From Chryseolinea serpens (lineage in GTDB: Bacteria > Bacteroidota > Bacteroidia > Cytophagales > Cyclobacteriaceae), in NCBI RefSeq assembly GCF_900129725.1, contig NZ_FQWQ01000001.1, forward strand, positions 1,488,001 to 1,552,000: a stretch of DNA of 64,000 bases, written 5' to 3'. Shown piece by piece: positions 11,001 to 19,300 of the stretch; the stretch's first letter is position 1; each line of letters begins with the position of its first letter. The notes beneath the pieces are model-generated. The model was not told the origin of the DNA and searched no databases. It worked only from the letters and a program-made list of their open reading frames with translations. Made by a program: the position numbers and the translations under genes.

Positions 11001-11186
11001 GAAAGCCCCCGCGACCTGGCCACAAACTTCTTTATCGGCTATCTGCCGAAAGGCACCTACGTCTTCGAGTATGCATTGCGCGTGTCGCAAAAGGGCGATT
11101 TTTCGAATGGCATCACAACCATACAATGCATGTACGCGCCGGAGTTTAGCAGCCATTCACAAGGCATCCGGGTGAATATGAGGTAA
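5016..11186 (+). CDS. Bacterial alpha-2-macroglobulin (thioester protease trap)
   Basis: A 2056-residue exported protein. The ATG at 5016 begins a clean signal peptide (MNLLARIVALSLIVNIALAQ); an earlier in-frame ATG at 4965 does not. Domains read by eye: an all-helical/TPR-like N-terminal part (to about 420), macroglobulin beta domains with an MG2 signature YRPGQTIYFKGL near residue 622, a flexible Met/Ala/Lys-rich linker near 1215-1265, the A2M segment TVPEALTRWKMLGFA near 1306, the thioester motif PYECVEQTFSRF with Cys at 1510, an alpha-helical toroid, and a C-terminal receptor-binding-like domain ending RVNMR. Family role: covalently traps proteases attacking the envelope. The usual partner pbpC is absent on both sides. 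Followed by a strong hairpin at 11202-11246. Confidence 0.92.
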   Translation: MNLLARIVALSLIVNIALAQTKSVPMTPFNYEKAWKEVTEFESKGLPKSALTVVNTIYAQAKKDANAPQLVKAVVHKLKFTEYEEEDDFVKNLGVVEEEARTATYPVKPILHTMLGEMYWNYYQQNRWRFNQRSQTVNMDNNDVATWSLDKIVEATFHHYKLSLEDADKSKTATIDLLPEVIHKGNETGRAYRPTLYDFLAQRAIQFFSGDEPAITRPAEAFALDQEAYLAPAKTFATLSIQSQDTLSMKFQALLLLQELIRFHLPDKDPSALVDVDLQRLLLVKNNFTLSTKNELYRKALEQLEQGVIAHPISTRVTYAIAETYVEAGRLYKPLQSDEHKLDLKKAYAICDGALKRFPKSDGAIQCENLQESLRIKSISALVEENNLPDQPFRSRIEYKNFTSLYYRIIKTTRETVAAQRKSLDKVDYDKREQKFLQYFLAQPVAKSGSFTLPDDGDYQLHSLEVKLEAVPVGEYMIVFSNLADFSTLNNGIAYTFTSVTNISYVHRNNADGSTEFFVLHRQTGEPFAGVTATVLTSHYNYKTNKYETRIVGTQTSDAQGHFKVPFFREEDRRNYSVIFTYKNDVTGTQGIDGGEYYYGGISQYISSGREHRLQTFFFLDRAIYRPGQTIYFKGLMVDTDGVTSEIRKGYSTTIALHDVNGEQRSEVNVVTNEYGTFSGTFTAPTTGLTGNMQLVELYHSGSVDFSVEEYKRPKFEVGFDLVKGTFRLADTVNTVGFARAYSGANIDGAKVHYRVVRVAHFPFWWWCRWGYYPTSPEVEIKHGDAQTDANGKFTIDFLAIPDGTVDKTSDPTFSYTVYADVTDLNGETHSSSTTVDVGYKALVVNVAMPNLDKSNTAQLTQEFSIQANNLAGQPEAAKGDIHIYALKAPAKAFRPRFWPQTDRHLYTQEEYYKLFPYDLYADESNPFKWERGHEAFALKFDTEKQKAFSIPNLHQWKEGQYVLEITSTDKFGQPVKEVSYFSVFAPQAKTLAIPQVHYFQRVNLKAEPGEKATFAAGTSEEKIRVLYEVEYDGKLLSQEWVTLSKEQRIFEIAVKEEHRGNLGVHYTFVKNNRLYTENFMVEVPYTNKMLDVSFETFRDKLLPGQQEQWKIRVKGKNADKIAAEMVATLYDESLDVFRFHDWAATFYSSTYSTLSWESQRGFIQHQLTNHIEGWNPSHSRYASEADYDALNWFGFYMNRRTVRGGVYRLSNQDAMPAMAMSAAPMMEKKESAKMAEEEVVTEYADATLGGDVVNKNKDKSGKGSASKATEDLSDVKARTNFNETAFFFPNLQTNEAGEIIVNFTVPEALTRWKMLGFAHTQDLKSGFTTNHLVTQKDLMVVPNAPRFFREGDKMTFSVKISSLVDQALTGQAQLEFRDALTGKPVDAQMKNTNASKNFSVGPRQSTAVEWSIEIPEGLQALSYRVVAKAGNFSDGEEMTVPVVTNRMLVTESLPLPIRGKQSKTFRFEKLLANNSSTLKHQQFTLEFTSNPAWYAIQALPYLMEYPYECVEQTFSRFYANSIAAHVANSHPRIRQVFDTWKNVQPDALLSNLEKNQELKSALLEETPWVLQAQNETERKRNVGLLFDLNRMANEQARALDKVAKAQTPNGGFAWFPGFPEDRYMTQHIVSGLGHLDALGVKSMRTDTWQMTTQALAYMDNKLADDYEDLKRRVKRKEAKLEDNNLGYLQVHYLYTRSYFKDVKIASHTQEAFQYYTGQAKKYWLSQNLYMQGMLALALHRSGDKVTPAAMIKSFSEHALRSEEMGMYWKSDRGYYWYQAPIETQALMIEVYDEVAADIKSVEDLKVWLLKQKQTQDWKTTKATSEACYALLRRGTDLLASTQLVEVKVDNKVVDPTKRDDAKLEAGTGYFKTAWQAGEITNGMGNITVTKSDDGVAWGAAYWQYFEQLDKITPAETPLKLKKDLFLQQNTDRGPVITPVNDKTLLQVGDLVKVRIELRVDRDMEYVHLKDMRAAGFEPVTTLSTYRYQDGLYYYESPRDLATNFFIGYLPKGTYVFEYALRVSQKGDFSNGITTIQCMYAPEFSSHSQGIRVNMR

Positions 11187-11201
11187 TTGGCAAGCCCGAG
11201 G

Positions 11202-11246
11202 AATAATTGTTCAGATTGAATCCAGATTTCAGTCTGAACAATTATT
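11202..11246 (+). terminator. Hairpin terminator after the macroglobulin gene
   Basis: A perfect 14-bp stem, AATAATTGTTCAGA at 11202-11215 and TCTGAACAATTATT at 11233-11246, with a 17-nt loop and TTTG following, 15 nt after the stop codon. The TTATTTTG at its 3' end also resembles a -7 box for the next gene. Confidence 0.65.
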
Positions 11247-11275
11247 TTGCACCCCGTTATCCAGTAACCCCTTGT

Positions 11276-12436
11276 ATGAAATACTCCGTTAGAATCCTGT
11301 TGTTATGTGTCGCTGCATTGGCATGGGCCTGCTCCCAAAACGATCCCCCGAAAGGCAGACCTGATCTAACCATCGATGATATAACCGTCGAGGAAGGCTT
11401 GCCTGCGCACTTTACGGTTACCCTGAGCGAGGCCAGCGAGGATACCGTCGGCTTCATGTACATCACGCGGGATGGTACGGCCGTGTCGACCGACTATTCG
11501 GCAATGGGAACGTACGGGGTAGGTTTCATTGCACCGGGTTCTTTGTCCACATCCATCAGCGTTCTAACCTACTCGGATGGCGTGCAGGAACCCGACGAGC
11601 GTTTTAATATTATTTTGTCCAGCGTGCAGAACGCCTCCCTGATAAAGTCGGCGGGACTTTGCACCATCACGAATTCCGACCGGATCCCGATGATTTCCAT
11701 GGATCCCTTGTTCACCGCGAACGAAGGGAGTGATGCGATCGTGACGTTGATGCTCAGTGGACCAAGCCCGGCGAATGCCTCCCTCACCTACACGACACGG
11801 ACGGGATCTGCCGGAGGCACTGACTTCACGGAAGTGTTGACGCCAAAAAGTGTATCCGTTGCCACAGGGGACACCAAAATTCAGATCAGGATCCCTATCC
11901 GGCAAGACAACCTTGCCGAAGGTGCGGAGTCATTTTCCATTGTACTCGCTGACTTGACAAATTTGAGCATGGCAAACACCGAACGTCCGGTCTACATCCT
12001 GGAGAATTCCAAGACCTTTTTCATGAACGCCAAAATCGAAGGCCAGCCGTGGACGGGGCTTGTTGACGGAACCCTGGGTGCGTCATTTACCGGTAACAAT
12101 GGAACCAATGTCATGCTCGGAACAGAGCACAATTTTTCACAAATAACGCTGACGTTCTACGATCCGCCAACCGTACCAAAGCATTACAAAATCGCCACCC
12201 TTGGATATTTAGCCGACAACAACCACATCACCGCGGTGTACACGCCTTTTTATGGTACATCGCCCGGCCCCATCTATCTGGGAGTAGCCGGTATTGGAGA
12301 ATTAAGTATCATGGAAGTCGACCTGGCCAATAATGTCATTACAGGGTCGTTCAATTTCGTCGGCCTGGACAGCAAGAATTCTGAAAGAAACGTCACGGTT
12401 ACCGACGGTGTGTTCAGGATTCCCATGTATCCGTAG
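11276..12436 (+). CDS. Calx-beta lipoprotein with C-terminal DUF6252-like domain
   Basis: A 386-residue lipoprotein. The ATG at 11276 gives a lipoprotein signal (MKYSVRILLLCVAALAWAC). Two Calx-beta repeats follow, each with the pattern ITVEEG...FTVTLS...GTAVSTDYS...DGVQEPDERFNIIL (about residues 33-130) and a second copy at about 140-240. The C-terminal part (about 245-386) begins FFMNAKIEGQPW and ends with an FNFVGLDSKN...VTDGVFRI segment, as in DUF6252-like Bacteroidota surface proteins. Calx-beta domains often bind Ca2+ in adhesins. Its last 135 nt overlap, in antisense, the end of the related gene at 12302-12928. Confidence 0.75.
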   Translation: MKYSVRILLLCVAALAWACSQNDPPKGRPDLTIDDITVEEGLPAHFTVTLSEASEDTVGFMYITRDGTAVSTDYSAMGTYGVGFIAPGSLSTSISVLTYSDGVQEPDERFNIILSSVQNASLIKSAGLCTITNSDRIPMISMDPLFTANEGSDAIVTLMLSGPSPANASLTYTTRTGSAGGTDFTEVLTPKSVSVATGDTKIQIRIPIRQDNLAEGAESFSIVLADLTNLSMANTERPVYILENSKTFFMNAKIEGQPWTGLVDGTLGASFTGNNGTNVMLGTEHNFSQITLTFYDPPTVPKHYKIATLGYLADNNHITAVYTPFYGTSPGPIYLGVAGIGELSIMEVDLANNVITGSFNFVGLDSKNSERNVTVTDGVFRIPMYP

Positions 12437-12928
12437 CTTACCGGTTTGAGCATCCTTGCCTGTGAAGTTGAATAGTCCTCCGATCATTCCTTTGTCCCGG
12501 TTGATCCCTTTGATGGTTACGCTGCCTGCGATTGATTCGTAATAGGCCGGTAACAAGCCTGAAGGATTGGGTGTATAAAAAGCGCTGGATTCCCCGGCCT
12601 GCCCCAGTGGTGTGAGTTGGTAAACTTGTCCGATCACAGGATCTCTCGGAAGACGAAGTGTGATTTGCGAAGTACGCTCCGTATCCATGACCACAATCTC
12701 GCCTCCCGCATTTAAGGGCGTACTTAGCCCAGTGCGGTCGACATTAGCGATCCAAAGCTTTCCATCAATCGTGGCCTGCATAAAAAAGTCAACCGGCGGA
12801 CGTTGATCGCCGGATGGACCGTCTTCCGGTTCGCAGACGTTACATTGAATGATGATGATCTTGGGTTCTGTACAGGCAGCGAAGAGTACCGCAGCATAAA
12901 TGGTCAGGGCAATGACGAGGGGTTTCAT
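12302..12928 (-). CDS. DUF6252-like lipoprotein with apparently replaced C-terminus
   Basis: A 208-residue lipoprotein; the ATG at 12928 gives MKPLVIALTIYAAVLFAAC, while 12952 is an alternative start eight codons upstream. The body (FFMQATIDGKLWIANV, SQITLRLP, AFYTPN, IGGLFNFTGKDAQTGK) aligns by eye with the C-terminal domain of the convergent gene 11276-12436. After GKDAQTGK the homology stops, and the last roughly 44 residues are simply the antisense reading of the neighbour's 3' end. A deletion between convergent paralogues that removed the native end is the simplest explanation. The gene may still be expressed or may be decaying. Confidence 0.6.
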   Translation of the reverse strand: MKPLVIALTIYAAVLFAACTEPKIIIIQCNVCEPEDGPSGDQRPPVDFFMQATIDGKLWIANVDRTGLSTPLNAGGEIVVMDTERTSQITLRLPRDPVIGQVYQLTPLGQAGESSAFYTPNPSGLLPAYYESIAGSVTIKGINRDKGMIGGLFNFTGKDAQTGKLRIHGNPEHTVGNRDVSFRILAVQADEIERPCNDIIGQVDFHDT

Positions 12929-13357
12929 AGACATATCTTCGTTTAATTCCATGTTTTATGGTGCCCCAAAACTAGATCGTGCTACTGCAATAGGATTTCA
13001 GTTTACGATACGCCCGATATTCCCCTTACATGAAAATCAGTAAGGTTTTGCCACGTTCCGTGAGGATTTCCAGTCTTAACGTCCATCCCAAATCCAGCCT
13101 GGTGTTTCATACCCTTGCTCATGGCACGCGTCAAGCCTGGCTGACACGTTAACCCTGAATGGAAAAACGAGACATGGGCTAATTAAAAATAGCAGAAGGT
13201 CCAGACCGTTCGTGTAAACCTTCCGTTTTTTAGTGTCCGGCCGAACCCACCACTCACCGGCTATTTTCCCCCGTCTGCTCACCGGATTCGCCCGGTCGCT
13301 CAATACAAATTCTTCACCGCTGCGCTGGTCGGTAACGTTGCGAAAACGCATGCCGTC
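12929..13357. other. Intergenic region with nothing recognised
   Basis: About 429 nt between the DUF6252-like lipoprotein gene (minus) and the PAS gene (plus), hence a divergent promoter region. I see no ORF with coding character, no strong hairpin and no tRNA-like fold. A 113-codon frame on the minus strand overlaps the PAS start and has no family features. Confidence 0.4.
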
Positions 13358-15526
13358 ATGAAAGCATTTCCTTATTCGTTTGTCAAAAAGGACAAATTGA
13401 ACGACTTCCATCAACAACTTTCAAACTACAAGCTCCAGGTTTCAGGGGCCACGGAATTTGTAAAGGCCATCGAGCAGGGCAACCTCGACATTCCCTATGA
13501 TTCCGGCACCGAAGCCGACGGCGACAATGCGCTGGCCTCGTCGCTGGTGAGCATGCGCGACCAGATGAAAAAGTTCTCGGCCGAAGAGCGTCAACGCAAC
13601 TGGGTGTCGGAAGGGCTGGCGAAGTTTGTTGACATCCTGCGTTCCAAGAACAATGACATCACCCAACTGTCGAACGATATCATCAGCCAGTTGGTGAAAT
13701 ACCTGAATGCCAACCAGGGTGCACTCTACATCGTGAACGACGACGACAAAAAGGACGTCTACCTGGAGATGGCTGCGTGCTATGCCTATAACCGTCAGAA
13801 ATTTCTAACCCAACGGTTTGAACTGGGTGAAGGCATTATCGGGCAAGTAGTGTTGGAAAAAACGACCGCCTACCTGAAACATATCCCGAAGGACTACATC
13901 CGTATCACGTCGGGCCTGGGCGAAGGCCTGCCGCGCAATTTGCTGATCGTGCCGTTGAAGATCGAGGAACGCGTGTTTGGCCTCGTGGAGATTGCTTCGT
14001 TCAACGAGATCAAAAACTACCAGATCGAATTCGTAGAACGCCTGGGAGAAAGTATTGCCTCCACCATCTCGGCCGCTAAAGTGAGCACGAGCACGCAAAG
14101 ACTTTTGCAGGAGAGCCGCGCGCAAGCCGAACAAATGCGTTCGCAGGAAGAAGAGATGCGCCAGAACATGGAGGAGCTCTCGGCCACCCAAGAGGAAATG
14201 CACCGGGTGATGAAGGAGGTGCAGGGCAAGGAAAAATACATGACCGACCTGATCAACGCCTCCAAAGATTCCATCCTCACGGTGGACCGGAACATGAAGG
14301 TGATCAATTGCAACAAAGTGTTTCGGGCCACTTATTCGGGGTCGGGTCTGGATATCGACAAGGGGTTCGACATTTCCAATTTGTTTGCCACCCAGGAAGA
14401 AAAGGCCCGTTACAAGGGGCTCTACAAACGCGTTTTCGAAGGGGAAACATTCGATGTTTCCGACCACTACAAATTCCAGGACCTGGAGGCGTATTACATT
14501 GTTACTTACAGTCCCATTCGCAATGACCAGGGTGAGATCATCGCGGCTGCTGTTTTCGTGAAAGACGTCACGGAGATCACCCGCGCCCGCGATGCGGCCC
14601 AGCAGCAAACCGAAGAGTTGAAAGCGCAGGAAGAAGAACTCCGCCAAAACATGGAAGAACTTTCGGCGACACAGGAAGAAATGCAGCGCGTGCTCACCGA
14701 GGTGCAAAATAAGGAGAAATACCTGCTGGAGGTATTGAACGCCACGAACGATTCCATATTCACGATGGACAAAGACTACCGGATCATCGGCTCCAACAAA
14801 GTGTTCAGCGGCGCGCTGGAGGCCATGGGACTAAAAGCGGGTAAGGGGTTTGAAATGCTTTCGTTGTTTGCCCACGACGAGGTGCAGCGTGCTCAACAAA
14901 AGGCTTACTACGATCGTGCATTGGCGGGCGAGCATTTTCAGGTGTCGGATATGTTTACGACCAATGGAGTGAAGTCCTTCTACATGAACCACTACTCCCC
15001 CATTCGCGACGCCGAAGGAAAGATCTATGCTATTGCCTGCTATGCCAAGGACGTGACCGCGTTGATGACGGCACAAAACGAAAACACGGACATGCGGCAG
15101 ACACTGGAAGTGCGGGAGAATGTGTTCGGGGTAACTACCATTCTCTCGGAGTCCGATTTGTTTGGGAACATCACTTTTGTGAACGACAAGCTCTGTGAGG
15201 TTTCGAAATATAGCCGGGAAGAGTTGATCGGGAAGCCGCACAACATGCTCCGCCACCCGGATATGCCGAAGGAATTGTTTCAGGAATTCTGGGCGACGTT
15301 GAAAAAGGGCGGGGTGTTCCGGGGCATCATCAAAAACAAAGCGAAAGATGGTAGCGTGTATTGGGTGGATGCGTCCATTGTGCCGGTGAAGGATGCTTCG
15401 AGGAATATTGTCAAATACGTGGGGGCGCGGTATCACATCGAAGATGAGGATATAGCCACGCTGCTGTATAACCGGCAGGCGAGGAAGATGAAGTTGCCGT
15501 TGCTGAAAGAAATCGAGTTGTCTTGA
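13358..15526 (+). CDS. GAF and triple PAS sensor protein without output domain
   Basis: A soluble 722-residue signalling protein. After an N-terminal helical part, a GAF domain spans about residues 95-245. Two nearly identical coiled-coil segments (EEEMRQNMEELSATQEEM near 265 and EEELRQNMEELSATQEEM near 430) precede PAS1 (about 300-405) and PAS2 (about 460-570). PAS3 (about 595-700) carries the Aer-like motif RHPDMPKELFQEFW. No histidine kinase, GGDEF, methyl-accepting or HTH domain follows, and no transmembrane segment is present. The coil motif resembles that found next to HAMP/chemoreceptor regions, so it may feed a partner kinase or chemotaxis complex encoded elsewhere. Confidence 0.85.
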   Translation: MKAFPYSFVKKDKLNDFHQQLSNYKLQVSGATEFVKAIEQGNLDIPYDSGTEADGDNALASSLVSMRDQMKKFSAEERQRNWVSEGLAKFVDILRSKNNDITQLSNDIISQLVKYLNANQGALYIVNDDDKKDVYLEMAACYAYNRQKFLTQRFELGEGIIGQVVLEKTTAYLKHIPKDYIRITSGLGEGLPRNLLIVPLKIEERVFGLVEIASFNEIKNYQIEFVERLGESIASTISAAKVSTSTQRLLQESRAQAEQMRSQEEEMRQNMEELSATQEEMHRVMKEVQGKEKYMTDLINASKDSILTVDRNMKVINCNKVFRATYSGSGLDIDKGFDISNLFATQEEKARYKGLYKRVFEGETFDVSDHYKFQDLEAYYIVTYSPIRNDQGEIIAAAVFVKDVTEITRARDAAQQQTEELKAQEEELRQNMEELSATQEEMQRVLTEVQNKEKYLLEVLNATNDSIFTMDKDYRIIGSNKVFSGALEAMGLKAGKGFEMLSLFAHDEVQRAQQKAYYDRALAGEHFQVSDMFTTNGVKSFYMNHYSPIRDAEGKIYAIACYAKDVTALMTAQNENTDMRQTLEVRENVFGVTTILSESDLFGNITFVNDKLCEVSKYSREELIGKPHNMLRHPDMPKELFQEFWATLKKGGVFRGIIKNKAKDGSVYWVDASIVPVKDASRNIVKYVGARYHIEDEDIATLLYNRQARKMKLPLLKEIELS

Positions 15527-15980
15527 TAGGAGCGCGTTGTATGTTAATTACGTTGGCTTGGGATGGAGTGCGTTGGTTTTAAATAATGGGAATGAGGTTG
15601 GGTGTCCTGTGTGCTGTGTGTCCTGTTAAGATTTGTCGACGCGTTCGGGTAACCGCCAAGGCGGGTTGAGTGCAGATTGTTGCTTACCTCCAGCTACCGC
15701 TGGGGGTTATGATGGAAAGCCCCACGGGCTTGGGTAGCATCCTTTTAAGCGAAAATCCTTTTTGCCGATCAAAAACGTTCAAGTGCATCCCAAACCTGCC
15801 TATAAAGGCCACCCAAGGCCATAAATCCGCGTATGCGGGCCGTTAGTCCATTGGGTCCGGCGTTTAAAGTATGGATCGGAGATTTATCCACCATACAAAT
15901 TTAATTCAGCTTCTGCAACTCTGTTCCTGTAGATGACTTGTACATTTTTCTTTTTATCATTGTAACACCTTACACGATCA
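15527..15980. other. Intergenic region with repeat remnants
   Basis: About 454 nt without a credible ORF. It contains a small CCGCC-AA-GGCGG hairpin near 15652-15664 and a REP-like stem-linker-stem element at 15686-15731 (listed separately). Otherwise nothing recognised. Confidence 0.5.
15686..15731 (+). repeat. Solo REP-like stem-linker-stem element
   Basis: Stem A: ACCTCCAGC (15686-15694) pairs with GCTGGGGGT (15699-15707). A linker TATGATGGA follows, then stem B: AAGCCC (15717-15722) with GGGCTT (15726-15731). The linker matches that of the right half of the element at 59605-59861 (GTTATGATGGGAAA), so both belong to one dispersed family. Confidence 0.6.
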
Positions 15981-16319
15981 ATGGAAAACAATCACCAGGT
16001 TCAGGAGCATTCTAAGGTCTCGATCGAAAAAATTATTGACAGTATCCGCGAATCCAGGGATAGCCTTATCTCGGGATTTCTGCTGGGTTCTACCCTTGTC
16101 CCTTTCCTGGAACAAAATTTCAATATCGCCACGCTAAGTCCCATCAAACTTGAATTCCTGAAACGGGACCTCAAGGAATTGCAGATTTCCACGTTGGACC
16201 TCGTACATTATTCTTCCCTGATCAAACAAATGAAGGATGCCAACACCTACCTTCCCGTGACCGACCATCCCCTGGTGTTACAGGAAATACGGAGTGTCTT
16301 TCAGAAGTATTGTTCCTGA
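15981..16319 (+). CDS. Small cytoplasmic protein of unknown function
   Basis: A 112-residue, mostly helical protein with an acidic N-terminus and no signal peptide or membrane segment (a weakly hydrophobic stretch SGFLLGSTLVPFLEQNF lies near residues 31-47). I do not recognise a family. It has an ATG start, normal codon use for the window, and converges with treS, 42 nt away. Coding status rests on length, composition and position. Confidence 0.55.
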   Translation: MENNHQVQEHSKVSIEKIIDSIRESRDSLISGFLLGSTLVPFLEQNFNIATLSPIKLEFLKRDLKELQISTLDLVHYSSLIKQMKDANTYLPVTDHPLVLQEIRSVFQKYCS

Positions 16320-16361
16320 TTCCTTTCACTAAAGATCTAACGCGCACCGTCCTGCCAACGG

Positions 16362-19300
16362 CTAGTAATCGGCTTCCACCGGCTCTTCGGCCGGCACCCT
16401 GTTTTCGTCTGCGTCGTGCAGGATCTCCTGGATCCCTTGCAGGGGGATGATCAGCCAATCGGGGCGGTTGTTCATTTCATAGTTCAATTCGTAGATGGCT
16501 TTTTCCAAAAGAAAAGTGGTCATCAGGGTCTTCAGGTCTTCCGGGTTGGCCGGCATAAACGGCGCACCGTCTACGGCTTCCCGGTAGGCCTTCATAAAGA
16601 ATCCGCTGATGTAGTGATACCATTGCTCCACATACGGGATGAGCAGCGCATGGTCTTCTTTGCGGATCTGGTTGTCGAGGAACAAGCTTCCATAGGCCGC
16701 GTAGTGGAAAGACCGAATCATCCCGGCAACATCGCGCAGGGGCGACCGTTTCAGTCTTCGCTCGCCAAAGCTGCGGGCGGGCTCGCCTTCAAAGTCGGTG
16801 ATCACAAAATCGCGACCGGTAAACAACACCTGACCCAGGTGGTAGTCGCCATGGATGCGGATCTTCATCACATCGATCTTCTTTTTATAGATGTTGCGGA
16901 AGGTTTGCATGATCTCACTCTTCCGTGCCAACACCGCTTCGGCCTGTTGCCTGACCTCCGGCGCCAAAGTAGCGAGGTGGCGTTGCTGGCTTTGGAAGGT
17001 GGCGCGTACCAACGTCTGCAACCCCGAGAACAACGAACGCTGATAGTGCAGCGAATACGGCTCGGGTTTGAAATCGGGATCGGACGTTTCATGGGCCAAC
17101 GCCAGGTGCATTTCGGCGGTGCGCTTGCCCAACAGCCTCACGCGTTCGGCTAATGAGGCATCGATGAACTGCTGCATTTCCTTTGGCACTTCTTCATACG
17201 ACACCGGGTTGTAAAGACTTCCTTCCAGGGGCGGCAGGAAGGTGCCTTCACTTTCCGTGAGCACCTTTTCATTGAAATCGTCGAGGCGGTCCAGCATGTA
17301 GGCCCAGGCATCGCTGTTGCTTTCCACCATTTCCTGCATCATGGCCAGCACGATCGTCTCTTTGCCGATGCGCCATTCGATCTTGCCCACAAAGGCGGGC
17401 ACGTTCCTGAAATTCACCTTGTCGCCGAGGTACTGCGAAATTTCCACGTCGGGGTTGATGGCGCGGTCGACCTTGCGGTAGAGCTTCAGAAAAAAACGGT
17501 TGTCGTAGATGATGGAGGTATTGCTTTGCTCCACCCCCAGCACGCGGGGCTTCAGTTGGTTTAGGGTGGACGCGTACCGGTGCAGGGCGTCGTTGCCCGT
17601 AAACCGCAGCGCGCCCTCCTTCCACGACAGCGAATGGCTTGCCGCCAGGTTCTTAAAGATCACCTCCTGCCATTCCAGGCCGTAGATCGCGTCATACAGA
17701 ATGCCTTCTTCGCCGTGCACGGTCAACGTGCAAATAATGGACTGCGGGCATCCGTCCTTTAGCTTGGCCGCAAGGGCTCCCCTTCCAAAGGCTACGGGCA
17801 GTTGATACAACTCGGCGAGCCCGGATTGATACGTCACCTCGATGAGCCACACAACGATGCCGTGATCCTTTAACGGCACTGGCGCCTGGTTCACGATGCG
17901 GAAGTTCTCGACGACGCGGGCTTTGCCTCCAAACCAGCGCATCTTCAGGATATAGTCGGGCAATACTTTTTCGGAAAGGTATTCTTGCATGGGCCGGTGG
18001 GTGAGATCGGCCCAGGCTTTCACTTTAACATGCGGCAGGGTGACCTTGCGGTCGATGTTGGGATGGGCCAATTCCAACGCATACCAGAGACAGCTATGCG
18101 CGCCCATCGTGAAGAAATAGTTGCCGTCATCTTTTATGGAGGGAAACTTGTTGTTGCTGAAAATTTCCTTGGGCACATAGCCGCGGAAGTCCTGCAAGTC
18201 TAGCTCTGCCGGTTGGATGTAGCGCGAAAGGTTCACGATCACCAGGATCACTTCTTCCTGGTGCTGGCGGACAAACGCCAATATTTTCGGGTTTTCGCAG
18301 TGGATGAATTTCAGATCACCGTGGCTAAAGGCCTTGTATTGTTTTCTTTTGTTGATGAGGCGCTTCATCCACCACAACAGCGACGACGTGTTCTTGCTTT
18401 GGATCTCGACATTCACCGACTCGTAGTGATAGTCCGGGTCGAGGATCACGGGCAGATAAAGCTGGTGTGGGTTGGTCTCTGAAAAGCCGGCGTTCCGTCC
18501 CGACGACCATTGCATGGGCGTGCGAACACCGTCTCGGTCGCCCAGGTAGAAATTGTCGCCCATCCCTATCTCGTCGCCATAATAAATAACGGGGGTGCCG
18601 GGCAGGGAGAACAGCAGGTAGTTCAACAACTCGATCTTGCTCCGGTTGTTGGCCATCAGCGGGGCCAGGCGGTGGCGGATACCAAGGTTGATACGCGCCT
18701 TGGGGTCTTTCACATAAACGCGATACATGTAGTCGCGCTCTTCGTCAGTCACCATCTCCAGGGTCAGTTCGTCGTGGTTGCGCAGGAAAATGGCCCACTG
18801 GCAGTTGTCGGGTATAGCGGGGGTTTGTTCGAAGATGTCGGTGATGGGATAGCGGTCTTCCGTTTGCAAGGCCATGAACATGCGGGGCATCAGGGGGAAG
18901 TGATAGTTCATCTGGCACTCGTCGCCGTCGCCAAAATAGGAAGCCGAGTCTTCGGGCCACATGTTGGCTTCGGCCAGCAACAGGGTTCCGGGATAATATT
19001 CGTCCACATGGGCGCGGAGTTTTTTCAGGAAGTCGTGGGTCTCCTCCAGGTTCTCGCCGTTGGTGCCTTCGCGTTCAAAGAGGTAGGGCACGGCATCGAG
19101 GCGGAAGCCATCAACACCCATCCCACACCAATAGTCGATGATCCTGAACACCTCCTCCTGCACCCGCGGGTTGTCGTAGTTCAAATCGGGCTGGTGATAA
19201 AAGAAGCGGTGCCAATAGAACTGTTGTGCGGCCGGGTCCCACGTCCAGTTGGATACTTCGAAGTCTTGGAAAATGATGCGCACGTCCTTATACTGCGTGG

